From an uncultured Clostridia bacterium (GTDB lineage Bacteria > Bacillota > Clostridia > Oscillospirales > CAG-272), in contig CALCTA010000105.1 of the NCBI GenBank assembly GCA_937893945.1, positions 1 to 10,346 of the forward strand: DNA of 10,346 nucleotides, given 5' to 3'. Below the pieces are notes generated by a model. That model was not told the origin of the DNA. It ran no database searches and saw nothing but the letters and a program-made list of their open reading frames with translations. Positions 5,139 through 10,346 of the stretch are shown here, one piece after another. A program made the position numbers and the translations under genes. The stretch's first letter is position 1, and each line of letters begins with the position of its first letter.

Positions 5139-6030
5139 CAGAGGGCTCCTTTCGTTGATTTTCGTTATTTTGGTATTTTTTCAGTATCTCCTCGGTCTTA
5201 TCGGGTATGCCGATAAAGAGGATGTTTTTTAGTATATTTTCTATTATCTCGTTATCTGTAGAGATAAGGTCAAACGCGCCCTCGGCAACCGTGAGGCGAA
5301 GCTTGACGGCATCGTACATAAGCGCGAGCTGTTCTTCGCTCGGTATCTTTCCGTTATAGAGGCGCAATATCGGATTATAGCGTTTTTTCTCACTGTCCTC
5401 GCGCATATCGTCGATAGCGTCGGCAATATATATCCATCCGCCAACGCCCCGTCCTATCTCGTAGGCTATACGCGCAGAGCTTCCCTCAAGACCGAAGGAC
5501 ATTATCTCTCCAAGCAAACGCCCGAAGCTGTCGGCAGGGGTATCCACACTTATTTTGTCGCTCTCTTCAATGTCGGATAAGACCTTCAGCTCTTTCAAAA
5601 CCGCATCGTCAAGAGACTTGAGCGAGGGTTCTTTTTTCAGCGCCTTTTTCCTTGCGTGAGCTACGAAGGGAAGGACTGATCTCGAGCGAAATCTCTTCAG
5701 GCCGCTCTCGTCCTTGAGGTCGTCTGCTACCTTGTGGTAGTTGAGTATAGCCGCCGCTCTTGAGCAGTAGTCAAGCGTATCGTTTCTTTGCATCGAGTTG
5801 CGCTTTGTGAATGGATGCGCAAGGCAACGCTTTTGCTTGAAGGTTACCTTTTCGTCAAGCAGCGCAAGTCTTGTCAGGGCGAGGAAAACGAAATCATAGC
5901 TGAGCGCCATTCGTGAGCACTGTCCTGTGCATTTTCCCATGGCGCGACAAAGTCCGCAGTAGGTGCCGCGATAAAATTCGTATTCCTTGACCTTTGATTC
6001 GGGGCTGTTTAGCTTTACGTAGCCGAACAT
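5131..6030 (-). CDS. DUF5685 family protein
   Basis: The 299-residue protein starts MFGYVKLNSPESKVKEYEFYRGTY, typical of DUF5685, with C25, C28, C34 and C38 near the N-terminus and C69, H72 and C89 further on; these could bind a metal. The rest is predicted largely helical. Two Asp-rich motifs are visible: VADDLKDE (residues 101-108) and IADAIDDMRED (202-212) followed by KKRYNP. Their form recalls class I isoprenoid synthases, discussed as a finding. The family has no established function that I know of. The start is secure: GGAGGT lies five bases upstream of the ATG. It leads a leftward operon with the J-domain protein, a pairing that suggests joint action. The C-terminus is charged and disordered (KYQNNENQRKEPSDD). 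Confidence 0.88.
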   Translation of the reverse strand: MFGYVKLNSPESKVKEYEFYRGTYCGLCRAMGKCTGQCSRMALSYDFVFLALTRLALLDEKVTFKQKRCLAHPFTKRNSMQRNDTLDYCSRAAAILNYHKVADDLKDESGLKRFRSRSVLPFVAHARKKALKKEPSLKSLDDAVLKELKVLSDIEESDKISVDTPADSFGRLLGEIMSFGLEGSSARIAYEIGRGVGGWIYIADAIDDMREDSEKKRYNPILRLYNGKIPSEEQLALMYDAVKLRLTVAEGAFDLISTDNEIIENILKNILFIGIPDKTEEILKKYQNNENQRKEPSDD

Positions 6031-6080
6031 ATCGCACCTCCCTCTGCAAACTCAGAAAGAGCATATCTGCTCAACATAAT

Positions 6081-6109
6081 ATAATATCTCATTTTTTGTG
6101 AAATTGCAA
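6081..6109 (-). promoter_or_regulatory. SigA-type promoter of the DUF5685 operon
   Basis: On the minus strand TTGCAA (6109-6104), a 17-base spacer and TATTAT (6086-6081) lie about 50 bases upstream of the start at 6030. Spacing is ideal and the region is otherwise noncoding. Confidence 0.75.
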
Positions 6110-6153
6110 GGCTTTATTTGTAAACATTTTGGGAAAAGCGCCCGAATATCACA

Positions 6154-6194
6154 AAAAACGCCGCAAATTCCGACATATCCCGGTAATTTGCGGC
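6154..6194 (-). terminator. Rho-independent terminator of the thioesterase gene
   Basis: The arms GCCGCAAATT (6160-6169) and AATTTGCGGC (6185-6194) form a 10-bp stem, extended by inner CCG/CGG pairing. On the minus strand the stem is followed by TTTTTT (6159-6154), ten bases after the stop at 6204. Confidence 0.92.
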
Positions 6195-6203
6195 ATTTGT
6201 ATT

Positions 6204-6917
6204 TTATATCACTACCTCAGCTTCAAGACAGGTTACGCCGTTCTGATTGACCGTGCGGAAGCTGTATCTGTCGTCGATCTTTTTGGTATAGACCTTTACG
6301 GTGTCGCCAAACGCCGCCTCGTGCAGATAGGAAAGCGAAATGCCCTTTATTTTGGGTATATCCTCAAGCGGCATATAATCGCAGAGCATATCGGCGTAGC
6401 GAGTGTTGTTCATATGCATGTTGTAATCAAGGTCAGAGTAAACTATCCGTCTCTCACCGAGAAGCTCTAACTCATCTGTGTGAGGAACACGAAATCTTGG
6501 CGGCAGACCTATATCTAAGGCCGGCTCGTGCTCAAATCCAAAATCAAAGGCATCTGCCTTGCAAAGCTGTCTTGTGTTCAGATCTATAAGCGCCCACGTC
6601 GTGTCAGCCGCGGCAATGACCTCGTCGCCGCGGAGTATGCGATAATATCTGTTAAAGCCAAAGGCTCTGCTCTCTGAAGTGAAGGTCTCCACGGTTATCC
6701 GCTCGTGAGCGTAAAGAGGCGCGTAAAGCGCAATTCTCGTCTTACTCAGCAGAAACGCCAGAGCGTGCTCGTCGCGCAGGCGGTCAAGATTGTGCCCCGT
6801 GCTGTCAAGATGGGCGTTTGACGTCTCCTGCATATATACGAGAAGCTGTGTAGGACGAACTGTTCTTCTTGCATCGGTATCGTGCCAACGCGTAGTATAT
6901 TCTTTTACAAATTTCAT
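6204..6917 (-). CDS. Acyl-ACP thioesterase
   Basis: This enzyme hydrolyses acyl-acyl carrier protein to free fatty acid in the cytoplasm, ending or diverting fatty acid synthesis. The 237 residues form two hotdog-fold halves. The first (about 1-125) begins YTTRWHDTDARRTVRPTQLL and has the TSNAHLDSTGHN helix. The second (about 150-237) has the active-site segment DLDYNMHMNNTRYADML with N166 and H168, matching the Asn-His arrangement of plant and bacterial acyl-ACP thioesterases. The length is typical of bacterial members. The start at 6917 is the only good ATG, with GGAG about 12 bases upstream, a rather long spacing. The gene stands alone, with its own promoter (6955-6983) and terminator (6154-6194). 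Chain-length preference cannot be read from the sequence. Confidence 0.92.
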   Translation of the reverse strand: MKFVKEYTTRWHDTDARRTVRPTQLLVYMQETSNAHLDSTGHNLDRLRDEHALAFLLSKTRIALYAPLYAHERITVETFTSESRAFGFNRYYRILRGDEVIAAADTTWALIDLNTRQLCKADAFDFGFEHEPALDIGLPPRFRVPHTDELELLGERRIVYSDLDYNMHMNNTRYADMLCDYMPLEDIPKIKGISLSYLHEAAFGDTVKVYTKKIDDRYSFRTVNQNGVTCLEAEVVI

Positions 6918-6954
6918 GCCGTGATATTCTCCGCTTAAAAGTATTACAAAGGAT

Positions 6955-6983
6955 ATTTTAGCAGAAATTCTTTAAGAAATCAA
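6955..6983 (-). promoter_or_regulatory. SigA-type promoter of the thioesterase gene
   Basis: On the minus strand TTGATT (6983-6978), a 17-base spacer, and TAAAAT (6960-6955) lie about 40 bases upstream of the start at 6917. It sits between the mazF stop and the thioesterase start. Confidence 0.7.
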
Positions 6984-7002
6984 GATTATTTTATGAACCT
7001 TT

Positions 7003-7431
7003 TTACATTATTGCGCTATCATTGTCAGCAGATGCGACAGCGCCCGTATCCGTCGATGCTGTAGCCGCGCCGTAGCCTCTCTCCTCGTTTCCAAGCCCGA
7101 AGCTTACCGCGATAGCCGAATTGACGTTCCTCATCATACTCTCGTCGAGATGCCCCATCTTTTCCTTCAGTCTTCGCTTGTCCAGGGTGCGTATCTGCTC
7201 GAGCAGTACGACAGAATCCTTGGCGAGACCGACTCTGTCGGCGTGTATATCTATATGGGTGGGAAGTCGGTTCTTTCCCATTCGTGAGGTTATGGCGGCG
7301 GCTATGACCGTAGGGCTGTAGCGGTTGCCCACGTCATTCTGAATAATAAGCACTGGGCGCAACCCACCCTGCTCAGAGCCGACCACGGGGCTGAGATCGG
7401 CGTAATAAATATCTCCACGTTTAACGTTCAT
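7003..7431 (-). CDS. mazF: MazF/PemK-family endoribonuclease toxin (EndoA-like)
   Basis: EndoA/MazF cuts single-stranded mRNA at short motifs, slowing growth under stress. Residues 1-116 match the family: VKRGDIYYADLSPVVGSEQGGLRPVLIIQND, then ITSR, LPTHI, and VVLLEQIRTLDKRRL. R25 and T48 fall at the positions known to be catalytic in Bacillus EndoA, and E78 lies in the conserved LEQIRT. A further 26 residues form a low-complexity Gly/Ala/Ser/Thr/Asp tail absent from the usual 116-residue protein. The start ATG follows GGAGAG by nine bases. No antitoxin (EndoAI/MazE) or alr gene is visible in the 368 bases upstream or nearby, so the partner would be encoded elsewhere or lost. It could also be a housekeeping orphan, common for this family in clostridia. 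Confidence 0.92.
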   Translation of the reverse strand: MNVKRGDIYYADLSPVVGSEQGGLRPVLIIQNDVGNRYSPTVIAAAITSRMGKNRLPTHIDIHADRVGLAKDSVVLLEQIRTLDKRRLKEKMGHLDESMMRNVNSAIAVSFGLGNEERGYGAATASTDTGAVASADNDSAIM

Positions 7432-7451
7432 CAGATTTCACTCTCCAAATC

Positions 7452-7464
7452 AACAGATCGAAAT
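7452..7464 (+). repeat. 13-mer direct repeat, copy near mazF
   Basis: AACAGATCGAAAT, identical to 7731-7743. It lies 21 bases upstream of the mazF start codon, within its leader. Confidence 0.6.
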
Positions 7465-7724
7465 AAAGGAAAATGTACAACAGTTTCCGTTCAAGTATAT
7501 TTTTGCCTTGTAAGTGATGCTTTTAAACATAGCCCACAGTTTTTTGAATACGGAAGTTTTAACCATTTTCCCCGTAAGAGCGACAGACTGCGACGCCTAT
7601 CGTCTTGTTATATTAAATGCATGGAGCAGAGTTAGTGATATAAGAGAGCGTATATATATGTGAAGCAGTGAGATCTGCATTTGAAAAAATATGATCGGGA
7701 GAGGGATTTTTTTGAAAAAAGCTC

Positions 7725-7753
7725 TTGTAAAACAGATCGAAATGTGATAAAAT
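7725..7753 (+). promoter_or_regulatory. SigA-type promoter of guaA
   Basis: TTGTAA (7725-7730), a 17-base spacer and TAAAAT (7748-7753), about 47 bases upstream of the guaA start. The spacer contains the second copy of the 13-mer repeat. Confidence 0.7.
7731..7743 (+). repeat. 13-mer direct repeat, copy in the guaA promoter spacer
   Basis: AACAGATCGAAAT, identical to 7452-7464, placed between the -35 and -10 elements. A protein bound here could block transcription. Confidence 0.6.
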
Positions 7754-7799
7754 AAATTCCGTAGTTTTATTTTAAAATTTAGGTTTTTGGAGGGAAAAT

Positions 7800-8801
7800 A
7801 TGGACACAAACAGAAGACCTGAAAATATGGAGCGCATAACTAATGCCGCACTTGCAAACGCGTTTATTGACGAGCAGGTAGAGGCTATCAGAGCGCAGGT
7901 TGGAGATAAGAAGGTGCTTCTCGCGCTTTCGGGCGGAGTAGATAGCTCGGTAGTTGCCGCGCTTCTTATCAAGGCGATAGGCAAGCAGCTCATCTGCGTG
8001 CACGTAAATCACGGACTTATGCGTAAGGGCGAGAGCGAGGCAGTCGTTGATATCTTCGGCAAGACGCTTGACGCTAACCTTATATACATTGATGCGACAG
8101 ATCGCTTCCTTGATCTTCTCGCAGGCGTGTCCGATCCCGAAAAGAAGAGAAAGATAATCGGTAAGGAGTTCATCGAGGTGTTTGCCGATGAGGCGAGAAA
8201 GCTTGATGACGTAACATTCTTGGCGCAGGGAACTATCTACCCCGATATTCTTGAGAGCATCAAGCAGGCAGAGGGCAAGAAGGCAGTTAAGTCGCACCAC
8301 AACGTCGGCGGACTTCCCGAGGATCTCAAGTTCGAGCTTGTTGAGCCCGTAAAGCTTCTCTTTAAGGACGAGGTAAGAGTAGTCGGCGAGGCTCTCGGAC
8401 TTCCTCACGCTATGGTTTACCGTCAGCCGTTCCCCGGTCCCGGACTTGGCGTTCGTTGCCTTGGCGCTATCACGAGAGACAGACTGCACGCGCTCCGCGA
8501 GGCAGACGCTATTCTTCGCGACGAGTTCGATAAGTGCGGACTTTCTGAGAAGGTATGGCAGTATTTCGTAGTTATCCCCGATATCAAGAGCGTTGGCGTT
8601 AAGGACGACAGCAGATATGAGGGCTGGCCCGCGATAATCCGCGCCGTCAATACCAAGGACGCTATGACCGCCACCATCGAGGAGATCCCCTACGCAGTTC
8701 TTGCAAAGATCACCGCTCGCATTACTACAGAGGTCGAGGGAATCAACAGAGTTCTCTACGATATTACACCGAAGCCGACTGGAACAATAGAGTGGGAATG
8801 A
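7800..8801 (+). CDS. guaA: GMP synthase, ATP-pyrophosphatase subunit (no glutaminase domain)
   Basis: GMP synthase converts XMP to GMP by adenylating XMP and adding ammonia. The 333 residues cover the PP-loop ATP-pyrophosphatase domain (LALSGGVDSSVVAALL, P-loop at 44-50) and the C-terminal dimerisation domain. Clear motifs are VNHGLMRKGE, AQGTIYPDILES, KSHHNVGGLPE, RQPFPGPGLGVR and the terminal KPTGTIEWE. The usual bacterial enzyme has about 510-525 residues with an N-terminal class I glutamine amidotransferase domain; that domain is absent here, and the noncoding upstream region does not encode it. It resembles the two-subunit archaeal type, needing a separate glutaminase or free ammonia. 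The start is secure, with GGAGGG six bases before the ATG and a promoter upstream. Codon use matches the housekeeping genes, so it is native rather than recently acquired. Confidence 0.95.
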   Translation: MDTNRRPENMERITNAALANAFIDEQVEAIRAQVGDKKVLLALSGGVDSSVVAALLIKAIGKQLICVHVNHGLMRKGESEAVVDIFGKTLDANLIYIDATDRFLDLLAGVSDPEKKRKIIGKEFIEVFADEARKLDDVTFLAQGTIYPDILESIKQAEGKKAVKSHHNVGGLPEDLKFELVEPVKLLFKDEVRVVGEALGLPHAMVYRQPFPGPGLGVRCLGAITRDRLHALREADAILRDEFDKCGLSEKVWQYFVVIPDIKSVGVKDDSRYEGWPAIIRAVNTKDAMTATIEEIPYAVLAKITARITTEVEGINRVLYDITPKPTGTIEWE

Positions 8802-8998
8802 TTTTCGCACAGCGAAAATCAACTATGATTGCCTTCGGCAAGTTATGAGTTATGATACGCTTCGCGTAGTTATGATGCACCTTTGGTGCAGTTTGAAGTA
8901 ACAAGGCAATTATATCATAACGCTTGCTAAGCAAGCTTATAACATTTGGCGGAGCCAAATTCATAACTCTAAACTCGTGGGTTATGATTGGCTTCGCC
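8800..8998. repeat. Array of small hairpins with TTATGAT/ATAAC spacers
   Basis: Seven short palindromes follow guaA, most with 3-base loops. They are GATTTTCGC/GCGAAAATC (8800-8820), TTGCC/GGCAA (8829-8841), TACGC/GCGTA (8856-8868), TGCACC/GGTGCA (8876-8890), GCTTGC/GCAAGC (8922-8936), ATTTGGC/GCCAAAT (8944-8960) and a short GGC/GCC (8990-8998). Spacers are TTATGAT-like in the left half and inverted (CATAAC, TATAAC) in the right half, so the array changes direction near 8905. The first hairpin overlaps the guaA stop and has no T-run. Confidence 0.75.
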
Positions 8999-9061
8999 GT
9001 ATGTTTATTTATTCCGTAACAACACTAAAACAGAAAAATTGAAATAATGAGGACAAAGCAT

Positions 9062-9877
9062 ATGAATAGAATTCTTTGCTCTACAGGTGCTGTAATTGGT
9101 CGCCCAAACGGTAGAGATATTACCCTTTTGAACAAATGTCAGGAGCAACTCGAATGTGATGGCTACGAATTCTTGATGTATGATACTTGGTACGAAGAAC
9201 TTGATAATATAAGAAACTTTATGTCAGGATTTAAAGCGCCGATCCCTGTGTTTCATGTTGAAAAGACAGTTGGTGATTTGATCAGCCGCAATCGCGAGGG
9301 CGATAGTGAAAAAGCAATTGAACTATTTATGATTAATTGTTCATTAGCAAAAGACCTGGGGGCGCAAAAATTAGTTTTGCATCTTTGGAGCGGATTGGAT
9401 TCTGACAAAGACATGCCACACAACATTGAATTTTACAAATATCTACGTGAAATTTCGGATTCATATAGCCTTTCGCTAATGATTGAGAATGTCGTTTGTA
9501 ATAATAGTGATCCCATGAGCCATTTGATTACGCTTGCAGATACATATCCTGACATTCAGTTCACCTTTGATACGAAAATGGCTGCGTTTCATAATCAAAT
9601 TGACCTGCTGTATAAAGAAGAAAATCGGTATTTGTTTGCGAATATCCGGCATATGCACATCAATGATTATTGTGGCGGTTATAAGGATTGGAAGAATCTT
9701 AATACGCTACATATCGGCGATGGACACATAGATTTTGATGAACTATTTGGTTTTCTGAATCAAATGCACTATCAAGGAGATTTTACAGTTGAAGCAACTT
9801 CGTTTGATCAAAACGGAATTATAGATTTCGAAGCTCTAAACAAGAGCTTTGGAAAAATACGAGAATATATGGTTTAA
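9062..9877 (+). CDS. Sugar phosphate isomerase/epimerase-like TIM-barrel protein
   Basis: The 271-residue protein fits the xylose-isomerase-like TIM-barrel superfamily (AP endonuclease family 2 type), whose members isomerise or epimerise sugars or cut DNA using a divalent metal. Putative metal and catalytic residues lie on the expected strands: H107 (LVLHLW), E142 (LMIENV), D170 (FTFDTK), H177, H199 (HMHIND), H222 (GDGHIDF) and E244 (FTVEAT). The GDGHID-DEL segment is characteristic of isomerase members. The substrate is unknown and no sugar-transport genes are adjacent. The ATG at 9062 is preferred because GAGG lies nine bases upstream; an in-frame ATG at 9047 would have no such site. Codon use is clearly AT-rich compared with guaA and galK, suggesting horizontal acquisition. 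Confidence 0.85.
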   Translation: MNRILCSTGAVIGRPNGRDITLLNKCQEQLECDGYEFLMYDTWYEELDNIRNFMSGFKAPIPVFHVEKTVGDLISRNREGDSEKAIELFMINCSLAKDLGAQKLVLHLWSGLDSDKDMPHNIEFYKYLREISDSYSLSLMIENVVCNNSDPMSHLITLADTYPDIQFTFDTKMAAFHNQIDLLYKEENRYLFANIRHMHINDYCGGYKDWKNLNTLHIGDGHIDFDELFGFLNQMHYQGDFTVEATSFDQNGIIDFEALNKSFGKIREYMV

Positions 9878-10020
9878 TACCAATTTGATACCGTTTTTTC
9901 GCAGATTCCATAGACGAAGCGGAAAAAGGCGGTCAATTTTCTCGTAAAACGCCCTCGAAAGACCTAAATTCATGGGGTATAATGCTAATTTAAGCGAATG
10001 GGAATAATGCTATAAGTATT
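9878..10020. other. Noncoding region with an imperfect direct repeat
   Basis: No gene is seen. TGGG(T/A)ATAATGCTA-like units occur near 9974-9987 and 9999-10012, 25 bases apart. The first contains TATAAT (9978-9983), with TCGAAA 17 bases upstream (9955-9960), a possible weak promoter. An imperfect hairpin may form between 9891-9902 and 9919-9929. Confidence 0.35.
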
Positions 10021-10022
10021 TC

Positions 10023-10057
10023 AGCAGCTCAAAGCAAAAGCTTTGAGCTGCTTTTTT
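10023..10057 (+). terminator. Rho-independent terminator
   Basis: The arms AGCAGCTCAAAGC (10023-10035) and GCTTTGAGCTGCT (10040-10052) form a 13-bp perfect stem with loop AAAA, followed by a T-run to 10057. It could serve the TIM-barrel gene about 150 bases upstream or a short transcript from 9978. Confidence 0.92.
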
Positions 10058-10068
10058 CTTTAAAAATA

Positions 10069-10097
10069 TTGAAAGCGGAGAGCTTTTGTGATACAAT
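10069..10097 (+). promoter_or_regulatory. SigA-type promoter ahead of the truncated signal-peptide gene
   Basis: TTGAAA (10069-10074), a 17-base spacer and TACAAT (10092-10097) come just after the terminator. AGAGGT (10115-10120) and an ATG at 10126 follow. Confidence 0.75.
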
Positions 10098-10123
10098 AAG
10101 TTAAAGAAAGAACGAGAGGTGTA

Positions 10124-10346
10124 TTATGAAAAGAATTTTGAGCCTTTTTTCAATACTTTTAATGCTTGCTCTTTATTTTGAATCTGACTTCTCTCATTTT
10201 GACATGTCACCACTATTTTAGTTGGTATATGAGTAATTCTTACTGCCGACTCTGTTTTATTAACATGTTGACCGCCTGCGCCAGATGCTCTATATGTATC
10301 TATTCTTAAATCTGCTGGGTTTATGTCTATTTCAATATCATCTGTA
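10124..10346 (-). pseudogene. prfB: Peptide chain release factor 2-like fragment, both ends missing
   Basis: Read leftward from 10345, the frame gives a class I release factor core: EIDINPADLRIDTYRASG, AGGQHVNKTESAVRITH, then TCQNERSQIQNKEQALKVL. The GGQ motif triggers peptidyl-tRNA hydrolysis in the ribosome. QNERSQ and INPADLRIDTYRASGAGGQ favour RF2 over RF1. The 5' part lies beyond the window. The 3' part is lost: after KVLK the reading becomes KKGSKFFS and stops at 10124-10126, where about 60-80 further residues would be expected. Codons are strongly AT-rich (ATA, AGA, TTA), unlike guaA or galK, so the fragment probably comes from another genome or a foreign segment. Confidence 0.8.
10126..10221 (+). 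pseudogene. Start of a secreted or lipoprotein gene, cut off by an abrupt join
   Basis: A good promoter and ribosome binding site lead to an ATG and a classic signal-peptide start: MKRILSLF, then SILLMLAL. After about residue 16 the sequence (YFESDFSHFDMSPLF, then stop) no longer looks like a protein, and the same bases read well in the opposite direction as a release factor. The true gene is therefore cut short at about 10150-10172. It probably encoded an exported protein or lipoprotein, but nothing of the mature part remains. The junction may be an assembly artefact rather than a real mutation. Confidence 0.6.

Larger units (their letters stand above)
7432..7799. other. Noncoding divergent region between mazF and guaA
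   Basis: This 368-base stretch is AT-rich and holds no convincing gene; the longest frames are short and lack ribosome binding sites. It carries the guaA promoter (7725-7753), the guaA ribosome binding site (GGAGGG, 7788-7793) and two exact copies of a 13-mer (7452-7464 and 7731-7743). I looked for a purine riboswitch and for an antitoxin gene and saw neither. The long leader leaves room for unrecognised RNA structure. Confidence 0.6.

Noticed and set aside
6129..6470. Plus-strand open frame over the thioesterase terminator and 3' end
   Set aside because: It runs through a clear minus-strand terminator and a conserved coding region, and has no family resemblance.
7715..7725. Third copy of the AAAAAAGCTCT block of the compound repeat
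   Set aside because: Only 11 low-complexity bases match and none of the other repeat blocks follow, so chance is likely.
7620..7799. Purine riboswitch in front of guaA
   Set aside because: I could not find the three-stem arrangement or conserved core bases of the purine class in the leader.
7432..7799. MazE/EndoAI antitoxin gene
   Set aside because: No open frame of suitable length with a ribosome binding site or ribbon-helix-helix pattern on either strand.
7597..7809. 70-residue minus-strand frame between mazF and guaA
   Set aside because: AT-rich random-looking translation, no ribosome binding site, and it overlaps the guaA promoter and start.
7779..8822. Long open frame antisense to guaA (347 residues)
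   Set aside because: It is the mirror of a strongly conserved gene; its translation lacks recognisable motifs, and its start has no promoter or ribosome binding site.
8800..8998. CRISPR array
   Set aside because: There is no constant repeat with variable spacers; the palindromes differ from one another and are only 9-21 bases, and no cas genes are present.

Overview
The window looks like a piece of a chromosome or assembled contig from an uncultured gut-type Clostridia bacterium (Firmicutes, Oscillospirales or Christensenellales-like). The support is a YycJ-type hydrolase beside rlmH, a DUF5685/J-domain pair, a clostridial-type acyl-ACP thioesterase, an EndoA-like MazF, strong AGGAGG ribosome binding sites, and TTGNNN-N17-TANNNT promoters. 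This placement is inferred from gene content and style, not from a search.

Layout. Bases 2-2566 are a rightward cluster: the 3' part of galactokinase (galK), a small three-helix membrane protein, a YycJ/WalJ-like metallo-beta-lactamase-fold hydrolase, and rlmH, the last three tightly coupled. Bases 2565-3950 are an AT-richer island with a REP-associated tyrosine transposase (RAYT) gene and an unknown 167-residue protein. Several REP-like palindromes lie here, and the island is bounded by two imperfect inverted copies of one compound repeat. Two REP copies sit in frame inside the transposase gene as a perfect 28-bp inverted pair around the HUH-motif codons. Bases 3949-6030 are a leftward operon (DUF5685 protein, J-domain/Cys-rich protein, membrane protein) with a good promoter at 6081-6109. 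Bases 6154-7431 hold leftward single genes: an acyl-ACP thioesterase with its own promoter and terminator, and a MazF-family toxin without a visible antitoxin. Bases 7432-7799 are a noncoding divergent region holding the guaA promoter. Bases 7800-8801 encode a GMP synthase that lacks the glutaminase domain. Bases 8800-8998 are an array of small hairpins separated by TTATGAT/ATAAC motifs. Bases 9062-9877 encode an AT-rich TIM-barrel isomerase-like protein.

The right end (about 10060-10346) is anomalous. A promoter, ribosome binding site and signal-peptide start run rightward into the 3' part of a class I release factor (RF2-like, GGQ motif) read leftward in a very AT-rich style. The join falls where both sequences are plausible, so it looks like a rearrangement or, more likely, an assembly chimera.

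Most genes are housekeeping or conserved hypothetical. The parts most worth a second look are the RAYT gene carrying its own REP sequences, the inverted compound repeats around that island, the hairpin array after guaA, the split GMP synthase, the two aspartate-rich motifs in the DUF5685 protein, and the chimeric right end.
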